Assembly (NCBI GenBank): GCA_021793745.1
Contig: JAJYSD010000145.1
Span: forward strand, 1-5,062
From: Bacillota bacterium
GTDB lineage: Bacteria; Bacillota; Bacilli; Thermoactinomycetales; DSM-44946
Direction: 5' to 3'
Length of the DNA: 5,062 nt
Shown: piece after piece, positions 1 through 5,062 of the stretch
How positions within the stretch are numbered: the first letter of the stretch is position 1
Layout of the letters: each line of letters opens with the position of its first letter
Position numbers and translations under genes: made by a program
The notes under the pieces: generated by a model
What the model saw: the letters and a program-made list of their open reading frames with translations, nothing else
What the model was told of the DNA's origin: nothing
Databases searched by the model: none

Positions 1-1286
1 CCCATTCCTACGATGCTCCGGCGTTGTACCGAGAGCGGGGAGTCCCCTCCTATTACCTCCCCTTCGCCTGCAATCCCCATATTCATCGCACCCTCCCCCC
101 GCTTCCGGAGTATCGGTCCGACGTGGCCTTGGTGGCCAACTTCTCCAACGCCACCATGGACAGCTGGCGTCTCCAAAGTCTCCGGATCCTGTTGGAGCCC
201 CTGTTGCAAGAAAACCTCTCGTTAAAGATCTGGGGGAAGGGGTGGGAACGAGGGAAGAACCTCCTTCCGTTTTCGATCCCGGATCGCGTCATCCAGGGTC
301 CCATTCCCTATGATCGCGTTCCTTACGTGTATGCTTCTTCGAAAGTGGTTCTCGGGATCCAGAACCACGGTGAGTTGCTGACCCGCAGAACCTGGGAGTG
401 TATCGGCACCGGCGGCTTGCTGGTCACCAACCACACGGCCGCCGTGCTCCGCCATTTTCAGCCCCATCGTCACCTGCTGACCAGCCGCCGACCGGAGGAG
501 ACCCGTTCCCTGGTCCGCACCCTGCTCCAAAACCGGCCGCTGCGCCAGCAGATCGCGACCCATGGGCAGCAGTACGTTCACCAAAACCACCGCTACTCCC
601 ACCGCGTTCGAGAGATGGTGGAAAAAGCCTCGGAATTGCTCCAATTTAAGCGGAAACATCGGAGGAGCTATTGGTTTCCCGCTCCCTATCCGTTCCAGGA
701 GATCCGCAGCCTATGCACCTTCACCTGTACCTCCCCCGATGGCCGGCCCATCGACTCCCCGCTTTTGCTGGTCAAAAGGAGCCGGAGTGTTCCTTTGAAG
801 GATTATCGAAGCGGTCTGTTGTTTTCCCTGGAATCCTGTCTTCGCAACGGTTTCGACGTCCATCAGGCCCAGGTGAAACTGTTTCTTGCCGTTCATCCCA
901 GCAAAAATACCGCGATAAAGTGCCAATATTTCAGCGCCGAAGAGCCGCCGGCAAGTCCCTCCTGCGCCCTCACCTCGGAAGAAGAAACCCATACGATCTC
1001 CATTCAGATGAGGAAGGGAGAAAAACCGTTTCAAACTCCCGTCATCCTGCCGGTGACCGCCCTGATCCGTCGATTGGTCCGGCAGAAGAGGCAGACCTTC
1101 GTGGTCCACCTATCGATCCCTCCCCACGACGATGGAACCGTTCAATTTCTGGGACGGCAGAAACCCCGAAATCATCCCTTGGCCGGGCTGGTCTATTACC
1201 CGCGCTTTGCACCCCGTCTGGAAATCAGATATCAAAGCGAGCGAGAAGCGGATTTCCAACACCCTTGGCCGAGATTTGTTGGTTAA
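1..1286 (+). CDS. CgeB-like glycosyltransferase with C-terminal DNRLRE-like domain (5' end outside window)
   Basis: The frame is open from base 3 with no stop and reads HSYDAPALYRERG at the edge, so the N-terminal half is missing and the TTG at 24 is not a real start. About 427 residues are visible (numbered from base 3). Residues 40-213 match the C-terminal half of CgeB/spore-maturation glycosyltransferases (GT-B fold): VANFSNATMDSWR, LKIWGKGWE, GPIPYDRVPYVYASSKVVLGIQNHGE, then the acceptor/nucleotide-side segment RRTWECIGTGGLLVTNH and a final GQQYVHQNHRYSHRV helix. Residues about 222-412 are not glycosyltransferase. They read as beta strands with a DNRLRE-like pattern: YRSGLLFSLESCL, then VILPVTALIRRLV, and a last strand RLEIRY. 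The enzyme probably transfers a sugar from an NDP-sugar, perhaps during spore-surface or exopolysaccharide glycosylation; donor and acceptor are unknown. It ends at TAA 4 bases before the stop of the convergent RDD gene, and no terminator is visible between them. The glycosyltransferase assignment is firm; the second domain is a pattern-level call. Confidence 0.88.
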   Translation, partial: HSYDAPALYRERGVPSYYLPFACNPHIHRTLPPLPEYRSDVALVANFSNATMDSWRLQSLRILLEPLLQENLSLKIWGKGWERGKNLLPFSIPDRVIQGPIPYDRVPYVYASSKVVLGIQNHGELLTRRTWECIGTGGLLVTNHTAAVLRHFQPHRHLLTSRRPEETRSLVRTLLQNRPLRQQIATHGQQYVHQNHRYSHRVREMVEKASELLQFKRKHRRSYWFPAPYPFQEIRSLCTFTCTSPDGRPIDSPLLLVKRSRSVPLKDYRSGLLFSLESCLRNGFDVHQAQVKLFLAVHPSKNTAIKCQYFSAEEPPASPSCALTSEEETHTISIQMRKGEKPFQTPVILPVTALIRRLVRQKRQTFVVHLSIPPHDDGTVQFLGRQKPRNHPLAGLVYYPRFAPRLEIRYQSEREADFQHPWPRFVG

Positions 1287-1290
1287 CGCC

Positions 1291-2037
1291 TCATGATATC
1301 GACGGATATCGCGTCTGCTTCAGATAAAGATAGATCTTTTCCAGGCGCTTTTCGGCATCGCCCCTTTCCGCCGCCTCCTCGGCTTGGATCCATTGCAGCA
1401 GTTTTTCAGACATCCGTTTGCGCCGCTGGGGATTCATCTGTCTGCGCCGCTTCAGAAATTCCTCGATAAGCAGATATTGATCGTCCCCCAGCCGATCATA
1501 TCGCCGGAGCCCATCCTTTTCTTCCTCCGACAGAGGAAATGCCGGGAGGCTACCCTCCCTTTTTTTTCTTTCGTAGATCACCAGCGTTCCGGCCGCCAGG
1601 TCGCCGATCCGCTGTTCCTTTCCGTGAAGCCACATGAAGATCAAACCGATGAGAAAAAACTGATCTGCCAGGATCAGGATATTTCGCAAAAAGATGGACC
1701 AGAATCCGGGCGATTGACCCGTATCCGTAATCAGTCGCAGCCCCAGCAGCCACTTCCCGACGGTTCGTCCCATAAAATATTCCGTGAGTACGAGGTACGC
1801 CAGCGGAAGCGCGGCGAAAACGACCAAATAGAGGGCGGCGAGGATGAAGCCCATCTCCTCTCCGACCATTTCGGACATGTCTATGACCACGGGGATGGAA
1901 AGGATCAACAGCAACGTGAAGATCAGCGTGATCAGGACGTAATCGATCAGCTTGGCGATCACCCGACTTCCGACCCCGGCCGTTTCAAATTGGATCTGTA
2001 CATATTCGGGGGTGATCACCGACACGCGATTTTCCAT
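1291..2037 (-). CDS. RDD-family membrane protein with hydrophilic C-terminal tail
   Basis: The product is 248 residues. The RDD domain spans about residues 15-155. It has the signature RVIAKLIDYVLI (R25, D32) in the first membrane helix (about 29-51), a second helix (63-85) followed by the family motif GRTVGKWLLGLRL (90-102), a third hydrophobic segment (114-136, with RNILILAD), and the closing RIGDLAAGTLVIY motif (143-155). Residues 157-248 form a charged tail, probably cytoplasmic, with a DRLGDDQYLLIEEFLKRR segment and then helical, Lys/Arg/Glu-rich sequence. The ATG at 2037 is preceded by GGAGGGG with an 8-base gap after GGAGG, which fixes the start. RDD proteins are integral membrane proteins, some linked to ion transport, and this family member has no known reaction. 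It diverges from the SpoIIM-family gene and shares the DUF58/MoxR neighbourhood. An A8 run on the coding strand lies exactly at the domain-tail junction. Confidence 0.93.
   Translation of the reverse strand: MENRVSVITPEYVQIQFETAGVGSRVIAKLIDYVLITLIFTLLLILSIPVVIDMSEMVGEEMGFILAALYLVVFAALPLAYLVLTEYFMGRTVGKWLLGLRLITDTGQSPGFWSIFLRNILILADQFFLIGLIFMWLHGKEQRIGDLAAGTLVIYERKKREGSLPAFPLSEEEKDGLRRYDRLGDDQYLLIEEFLKRRRQMNPQRRKRMSEKLLQWIQAEEAAERGDAEKRLEKIYLYLKQTRYPSIS
1295..1310. repeat. Small GATATC inverted repeat at convergent gene ends
   Basis: GATATC-GACG-GATATC lies in the last codons of the RDD gene, just past the glycosyltransferase stop. It could form a weak, AT-rich 6-bp hairpin. No T-tract follows on either strand, so it is not a convincing terminator. 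Confidence 0.25.
1560..1567 (-). other. A8 homopolymer (possible slippage site) in RDD gene
   Basis: The coding (minus) strand reads GAA AGA AAA AAA AGG GAG GGT AGC at RDD residues 156-163, giving eight consecutive A. One extra A, or a -1 shift, would read AAG GGA GGG TAG and stop at once (stop 1550-1552). That would give a protein of about 162 residues with the whole RDD domain and no hydrophilic tail. The run is seen directly; slippage is only inferred, and eight A is at the lower end of lengths known to slip. Confidence 0.35.
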
Positions 2038-2043
2038 GGCCTT

Positions 2044-2050
2044 CCCCTCC
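2044..2050 (-). promoter_or_regulatory. Ribosome binding site of the RDD gene
   Basis: On the minus strand GGAGGGG precedes the ATG at 2037 by a usual distance (8 bases after GGAGG). With the next base upstream it reads AGGAGG, close to the consensus, and it decides the start of the RDD gene. Confidence 0.85.
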
Positions 2051-2053
2051 TCT

Positions 2054-2082
2054 TTCGTATCGGGCGAATCTTCGTGTTACAA
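2054..2082 (-). promoter_or_regulatory. Possible divergent promoter for the RDD gene
   Basis: On the minus strand TTGTAA (2082-2077, 4 of 6 to TTGACA) and TACGAA (2059-2054, 3 of 6 to TATAAT) are 17 bases apart, pointing toward the RDD gene. They sit on top of the plus-strand promoter, so the -35 of each would coincide with the -10 of the other. The matches are weak and the call is tentative. No better candidate exists in the 68 bases between the two coding regions. Confidence 0.25.
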
Positions 2083-2083
2083 T
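2054..2083 (+). promoter_or_regulatory. Extended -10 promoter for the SpoIIM-family gene
   Basis: TGTTACAAT (2075-2083) is an extended -10 element: TG, one base, then TACAAT, which is 5 of 6 to TATAAT. The -35 region is weak; TTCGTA at 2054-2059 lies 18 bases upstream and matches only 3 of 6. Transcription would begin near 2090, leaving a leader of about 16 bases with the ribosome binding site at 2092-2098. An ATG at 2082 lies inside this -10 element, which argues against that ATG being the start codon. The promoter is inferred from sequence alone. Confidence 0.55.
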
Positions 2084-2091
2084 GCATCTAT

Positions 2092-2098
2092 GGAGGTG
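2092..2098 (+). promoter_or_regulatory. Ribosome binding site of the SpoIIM-family gene
   Basis: GGAGGTG ends 7 bases before the ATG at 2106, an ideal Bacillota arrangement. It places the start at 2106 rather than at the in-frame ATG at 2082, for which this site would lie inside the coding sequence. Confidence 0.88.
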
Positions 2099-2105
2099 TA
2101 GGAAA

Positions 2106-3110
2106 ATGTCGCTTCCGCAATCCCATCGGAGGCTTGGTGCGTTTATCCAAAAAAATCAATCCCGATGGATCCGCCTTGAGGAGCTGATCCACAAATTTCG
2201 CCGGAAATCCCTTTCCAAGCAGGAATTGAACGAACTCGGCTTTCTGTATCGGGAGGTGGCCGGCCATCTCGCCTACGCTCAAACCTATTTTCCCGAGCAT
2301 GACATCACCCGCCGTTTAAACGAACTGACGCTGAAAGCCCACAACCGCATCTATGGGACCGGGAAAAAACGGCGAACGCCCCGACTGATCCGCTTCTTCA
2401 CCCGCGAGTTTCCTGCCCTGTTTTATGAACGGACTCCTTTTTTTCTGATCGCCGGCTCGATCTTTTCGATCGGGGCCCTCATCGCCTTTTTGCTGACGCT
2501 GAGCAATGTCCAGTATGCGTCCTTGTTCCTCCCTCCGGGCATGGCCGAAAACATCGATCCCCATGCCGATCCGTCGTCGGCGGGGTGGAACCCCTCCATC
2601 GTCTCCGGACAGATCATGGTCAACAACATTCAGGTGGCCCTGCTCTGTTTCGCCTGCGGTGCCCTGCTGGGCGTCGGAACGGTATGGATGCTCCTGTACA
2701 ACGGCATGCTCATCGGCGCTCTGGCGGCCATTTTCCACCGCGTGGGCGAATCCTATGCCTTTTGGGCGTTCATTTGGCCCCACGGGGTGATCGAGCTGAC
2801 GGCGATTTTCATCGCCGGCGGTGCCGGGCTGTCCCTCGCCTACTCCTTTTTTGTTCCGGGGGAACTGACTCGGGCCGAATCCTTTAAGCGCGAGGGAAAA
2901 GTGACCGTCCAGCTGATGATGGGGGTCATTCCCATGTTTGTGGTGGCCGCCCTCATCGAAGGATATTTAACCCCGGCTCCCTGGCCCCACTGGATCAAAT
3001 ATTTGATCGCCCTCTCCACCCTGATCCTGCTCTTCTTCTATTTCGGCAGCGCGTGGCTCCGGAAGGAAGTGCGGCCGGCGCCCACGCCCCGGACGCGCGC
3101 ATCCGCTTAA
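2106..3110 (+). CDS. SpoIIM-family (stage II sporulation protein M-like) membrane protein, long form
   Basis: The product is 334 residues from the ATG at 2106. Residues 1-105 form a soluble, mostly helical N-terminal region with a conserved-looking run (RWIRLEELIHK, LNELGFLYREVAGHLAYAQ, LNELTLKAHNRIYG). Membrane segments follow at about 111-132, 175-210 (with VNNIQVALLCFACG and YNGMLIGAL), 216-249 (with the family hallmark WPHGVIEL), 266-287 and 297-317. The C-terminus is a short Arg/Pro-rich tail. Classical SpoIIM is about 210 residues and belongs to the SpoIID-SpoIIM-SpoIIP septal peptidoglycan machinery. This longer form with the N-terminal extension is the type found beside DUF58 and MoxR genes, including in non-sporulating bacteria, so a sporulation role should not be assumed. 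It is transcribed divergently from the RDD gene and ends just before a strong terminator. No catalytic residues are evident; it may be a scaffold or channel-like partner of the neighbouring proteins. Confidence 0.92.
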   Translation: MSLPQSHRRLGAFIQKNQSRWIRLEELIHKFRRKSLSKQELNELGFLYREVAGHLAYAQTYFPEHDITRRLNELTLKAHNRIYGTGKKRRTPRLIRFFTREFPALFYERTPFFLIAGSIFSIGALIAFLLTLSNVQYASLFLPPGMAENIDPHADPSSAGWNPSIVSGQIMVNNIQVALLCFACGALLGVGTVWMLLYNGMLIGALAAIFHRVGESYAFWAFIWPHGVIELTAIFIAGGAGLSLAYSFFVPGELTRAESFKREGKVTVQLMMGVIPMFVVAALIEGYLTPAPWPHWIKYLIALSTLILLFFYFGSAWLRKEVRPAPTPRTRASA

Positions 3111-3116
3111 GGCTGC

Positions 3117-3147
3117 GATCCCGCCCGGAATGGGCGGGATCTTTTTT
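3117..3147 (+). terminator. Intrinsic terminator of the SpoIIM-family gene
   Basis: GATCCCGCCC (3117-3126) and GGGCGGGATC (3132-3141) form a perfect 10-bp stem with a 5-base loop GGAAT, followed directly by TTTTTT (3142-3147). It begins 6 bases after the TAA of the SpoIIM-family gene. The T-tract overlaps the DUF58 stop codon (TAA, read on the minus strand at 3148-3146). In the minus direction the hairpin has no T-tract downstream, so as a terminator it acts mainly for the plus strand. Confidence 0.93.
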
Positions 3148-4513
3148 ACAGGGCGGAGCGGTTCTTTACATCCAGGTAGGTGTGGATTACCGCCGGCGCC
3201 AATCGGTCGGAGGGGGCGTCCAACGCGATCATCCCCTCCCTTCGCATTCGGTTCAGCCGCTCTTCCCGCTCCCGTTGCAACTCCTGGGCCACCGCTTTCC
3301 GGAAAACCGCTTCTCCCTGCTCCGGCCACATCTCCGCCTGCCTTTGTAGGAACGGATTCTGAATGGAAACGGTCAGAACCAGATGCCTTCGCTTCAATAC
3401 GGCCAGATATTGCATCAAATCATTGGCAAAAATCAAATTGTCGGCATCGGTGAAGAGCGTCACCAGGGAGCGCCGCTTTTGACGGAGCGCCAGGGATTCC
3501 AGAGCCGTCCGATAGTCGGATTCGGACAAGTCGGGCTCCAGGTCAAAGGTGGCCTGGATGAACCGCTGCAGGTGATGGCTTCCCTTCCCCGGGGGGACCC
3601 ATCGGTGGATGCGGTTGGAAAAGGCGAGCAAACTGACCTGGTCGCCCCGTTCCAGGGCGATGGCTGCAAGACCCAATGCCGCCTCCAACGAACGATCAAA
3701 ACGGGTCACCCCTTTTTCCCGGACCCCCATTACGCGGCCGCAATCCAGCAGGATGGCGATCAATTGTCCCTGCTCGGGCTGATACACATTGGTAACCAGC
3801 CGCCCCCTGCGGGCCGAGGCGGTCCAGTTGATCATCTTCGGCTCATCGTCGGGCACATATTCGCGGGTATGGGAGAAATCGGATCCCCGCTCATGGGAGC
3901 GGCGGGAATGGGCTCCGCTTCGACTCAGCGCCTTCCGGTATACTCCGCCGCGGATGCGGCGCACCTCGTCCAAGGGAGGGAACACCTGCCGCTCTTCCCC
4001 CGCATCGAAGGCCCGCTGACGGATCACCAACCGCAGGAGCCCGGTGAATCGGAGGTGAATGCGGTCAAACCGATGCCGTCCCCTTCGGTGGGGCCGGGCC
4101 GTGTAGACCGCCTCGGCCCCCTTTTTCGGCGGGACGACAACGGCCATCGTGCGCCGATCGATCCGGAAGCCTTCGGGATAATCGTCCCGGATTTTTACGG
4201 GAAGTGCAAAGGGAAGCGGATTGAAAAGGACCAGCCGAACCCGATGATCCTTTTCCAGCTCCCACACGGCATCGCATTCCCTGCGGACCGTGATTCGGGA
4301 TGTGCCGCGGAGCAGGCCCATATCGACCAGCGCGAGCAGGAGAAGGAAACCGTTATAGAGGACAAAGAACGACCATCCCCGCTCCATCCAGGCTCCCAAT
4401 AGCAGCACGCCGACCCCGAGTGCAAACCCGGCGATCAAAAGAGGTCCCGGCAACCAGGCGTTATCGCGGAATCTGAATCGACCGGACGAGATCTTCGATG
4501 ATATCATCGGCAT
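3146..4513 (-). CDS. DUF58 domain protein (vWA-like, MoxR partner)
   Basis: The product is 455 residues from the ATG at 4513. Two membrane helices lie near the N-terminus (about 21-43 and 47-68), followed by a beta-rich region (70-160) with [17 protein letters not shown]. The DUF58 hallmark is at 209-238: [22 protein letters not shown] then [10 protein letters not shown] von Willebrand A-like fold continues with [12 protein letters not shown] (251-262), [12 protein letters not shown] (289-300) and [10 protein letters not shown] (350-359). The first metal-site motif is D257-C-G-R-V rather than DxSxS, so metal binding may be degenerate. DUF58 proteins typically accompany MoxR ATPases and are thought to act as adaptor or substrate-presenting partners at the membrane. 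The start overlaps the 3' end of the MoxR gene by 53 bases, implying translational coupling. An alternative ATG at 4507 would shorten the protein by two residues. The stop TAA lies within the T-tract of the convergent gene's terminator. Confidence 0.93.
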   Translation of the reverse strand: MPMISSKISSGRFRFRDNAWLPGPLLIAGFALGVGVLLLGAWMERGWSFFVLYNGFLLLLALVDMGLLRGTSRITVRRECDAVWELEKDHRVRLVLFNPLPFALPVKIRDDYPEGFRIDRRTMAVVVPPKKGAEAVYTARPHRRGRHRFDRIHLRFTGLLRLVIRQRAFDAGEERQVFPPLDEVRRIRGGVYRKALSRSGAHSRRSHERGSDFSHTREYVPDDEPKMINWTASARRGRLVTNVYQPEQGQLIAILLDCGRVMGVREKGVTRFDRSLEAALGLAAIALERGDQVSLLAFSNRIHRWVPPGKGSHHLQRFIQATFDLEPDLSESDYRTALESLALRQKRRSLVTLFTDADNLIFANDLMQYLAVLKRRHLVLTVSIQNPFLQRQAEMWPEQGEAVFRKAVAQELQREREERLNRMRREGMIALDAPSDRLAPAVIHTYLDVKNRSAL

Positions 4514-5062
4514 TCATTCCTTCCAATTCCGCCTCGGGCGTGAGGATGATCCGGTGGCGGAGCACCGGCTTCACCGCCGTTTTCACATCGTCGGGCGTTA
4601 CAAAATGGCGTCCGTCCATGGCGGCGAGGGCCCGGCTGATGGAGAGCAGGCTCAAACCGGAACGGGGACTGGCCCCCAAGGTGATGCGGGGATCCCGACG
4701 GGTGCTGCGGACGATGGCGGTGATGTATCGGAGCACCGAATCTTCTACGATGATTTCATCCACTTCCTTCCGCAACGACAACAGGTCCTCCACATCGACG
4801 ACCTTTTCCAACCGCGACTCCCGATCCGCCAGCAGCCGGTGTTCGCGCAGGAGCAAAGCCTCCTCTTCTTCACCGGGATAATCGATGATGAGCTTGGCGG
4901 AAAAGCGGTCCAGTTGCGCCTCGGGCAACGGATAAGTCCCCTCATATTCCAGGGGGTTCTGGGTGGCGACGACAAAAAAGGGTGACGGCAGCGGCATCGA
5001 TTCCCCGTCGATGGAGACCTGCCCTTCCTCCATCGATTCCAGGAGGGCTGCCTGGGTTTTGG
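4461..5062 (-). CDS. MoxR-family AAA+ ATPase (N-terminus outside window)
   Basis: The frame is open to the right edge; the last complete codon begins at 5060 and the edge reads [19 protein letters not shown]. The ATG at 5033 is therefore internal. About 199 residues are visible of a family usually 310-330 long, so Walker A and Walker B lie off the window. What is seen (numbered from base 5060) is the tail of the Walker B region, sensor 1 in [19 protein letters not shown] (N35), the arginine-finger motif LDRF (R52), and sensor 2 in [11 protein letters not shown] (R133), followed by the lid helix [17 protein letters not shown]. MoxR ATPases use ATP hydrolysis to remodel or activate partner proteins, usually with vWA-domain partners; the adjacent DUF58 protein is the expected one. 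The gene ends at TAA (4461-4463) inside the DUF58 coding region. No promoter is visible, so transcription probably starts beyond the right edge. Confidence 0.95.
   Translation of the reverse strand, partial: KTQAALLESMEEGQVSIDGESMPLPSPFFVVATQNPLEYEGTYPLPEAQLDRFSAKLIIDYPGEEEEALLLREHRLLADRESRLEKVVDVEDLLSLRKEVDEIIVEDSVLRYITAIVRSTRRDPRITLGASPRSGLSLLSISRALAAMDGRHFVTPDDVKTAVKPVLRHRIILTPEAELEGMNADDIIEDLVRSIQIPR
4496..4509. repeat. 14-bp perfect palindrome at the MoxR/DUF58 overlap
   Basis: CGATGATATCATCG is a perfect palindrome covering about codons 2-6 of DUF58 and the end of MoxR. As RNA it could form a 5-bp stem (CGAUG/CAUCG) with an AUAU loop just inside the DUF58 start. A palindrome of this length is expected about 0.3 times by chance in 5 kb, so a function is uncertain. 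Confidence 0.3.
4518..4524 (-). promoter_or_regulatory. Probable ribosome binding site of DUF58 gene, inside the MoxR gene
   Basis: On the minus strand GGAAGGA lies upstream of the DUF58 start, within MoxR codons. Its AAGGA core is 4 bases from the ATG at 4513 and 10 bases from the ATG at 4507. The two candidate starts therefore sit either side of the usual spacing and cannot be resolved by this site alone. Confidence 0.5.

Noticed and set aside
1295..1310. GATATC inverted repeat as a bidirectional terminator
   Set aside because: The stem is short and AT-rich and has no T-tract on either side.
671..1327. 218-codon open frame in another plus frame over the glycosyltransferase tail
   Set aside because: Arg/Pro/Ser-rich shadow translation. 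The primary frame gives ordered hydrophobic/beta patterns through this region, so there is no sign of a frameshift.
2090..2101. Mini open frame ATG GAG GTG TAG over the ribosome binding site
   Set aside because: It begins at the predicted transcription start, so there is no room for a ribosome binding site; probably chance.
2082..2105. Upstream in-frame ATG for the SpoIIM-family gene
   Set aside because: It lies inside the -10 element, and the GGAGGTG ribosome binding site would fall within the coding region. The start at 2106 has ideal spacing.
1384..2187. 267-codon open frame on the plus strand opposite the RDD gene
   Set aside because: It is antisense to the RDD gene. The translation is rich in Gln, Asp and His as expected of a shadow frame, and it runs across the divergent promoter region into the SpoIIM gene.
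2438..2444. T7 run in the SpoIIM-family gene as a slippage site
   Set aside because: It encodes Pro-Phe-Phe at the start of a membrane helix, where T-rich codons are expected, and it is not at a domain boundary.
3383..4402. 339-codon open frame on the plus strand opposite DUF58
   Set aside because: It is antisense to a well-supported DUF58 gene. Its translation is low-complexity with no recognisable motif, and no ribosome binding site is evident.

Overview
The window looks like chromosomal DNA of a fairly GC-rich, spore-forming Bacillota. Thermoactinomycetaceae-type bacteria are my best guess. The basis is indirect: strong purine-rich ribosome binding sites (GGAGGTG, GGAGGGG), a CgeB-type spore-maturation glycosyltransferase, a SpoIIM-family membrane protein and GC-rich codon use. 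I see no rRNA, tRNA, CRISPR array, insertion sequence or phage gene. Coding density is very high and no gene-free stretch exceeds about 70 bases.

Left part (1-1286, + strand): the 3' portion of a CgeB-like glycosyltransferase that enters from outside the window. Its catalytic C-terminal half is followed by about 200 residues resembling a DNRLRE-type beta-sandwich surface domain, an unusual fusion. It converges tail to tail, with only 4 bases between stop codons, on the next gene.

Right part (1291-5062): a four-gene membrane/AAA+ cluster made of an RDD-family membrane protein (- strand), a long SpoIIM-family membrane protein (+), a DUF58/vWA-like protein (-) and a MoxR-family AAA+ ATPase (-, cut by the right edge). 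MoxR and DUF58 overlap by about 53 bases and must be co-transcribed. The SpoIIM and RDD genes diverge from a 68-base region holding both ribosome binding sites and an extended -10 promoter. A strong intrinsic terminator ends the SpoIIM gene, and its T-tract overlaps the stop codon of the convergent DUF58 gene. From memory, the same four families in the same alternating orientation occur in Mycobacterium tuberculosis (Rv3692 to Rv3695), so the layout is probably an ancient unit. A MoxR ATPase with a DUF58 partner is generally thought to act as a chaperone or assembly machine. The SpoIIM and RDD proteins would be its membrane components or clients, but the function of the four-gene set is not established.

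The observations most worth following are the glycosyltransferase-DNRLRE fusion, the conserved cluster architecture, and an A8 run in the RDD gene. A one-base slip at that run would remove exactly the hydrophilic C-terminal tail.
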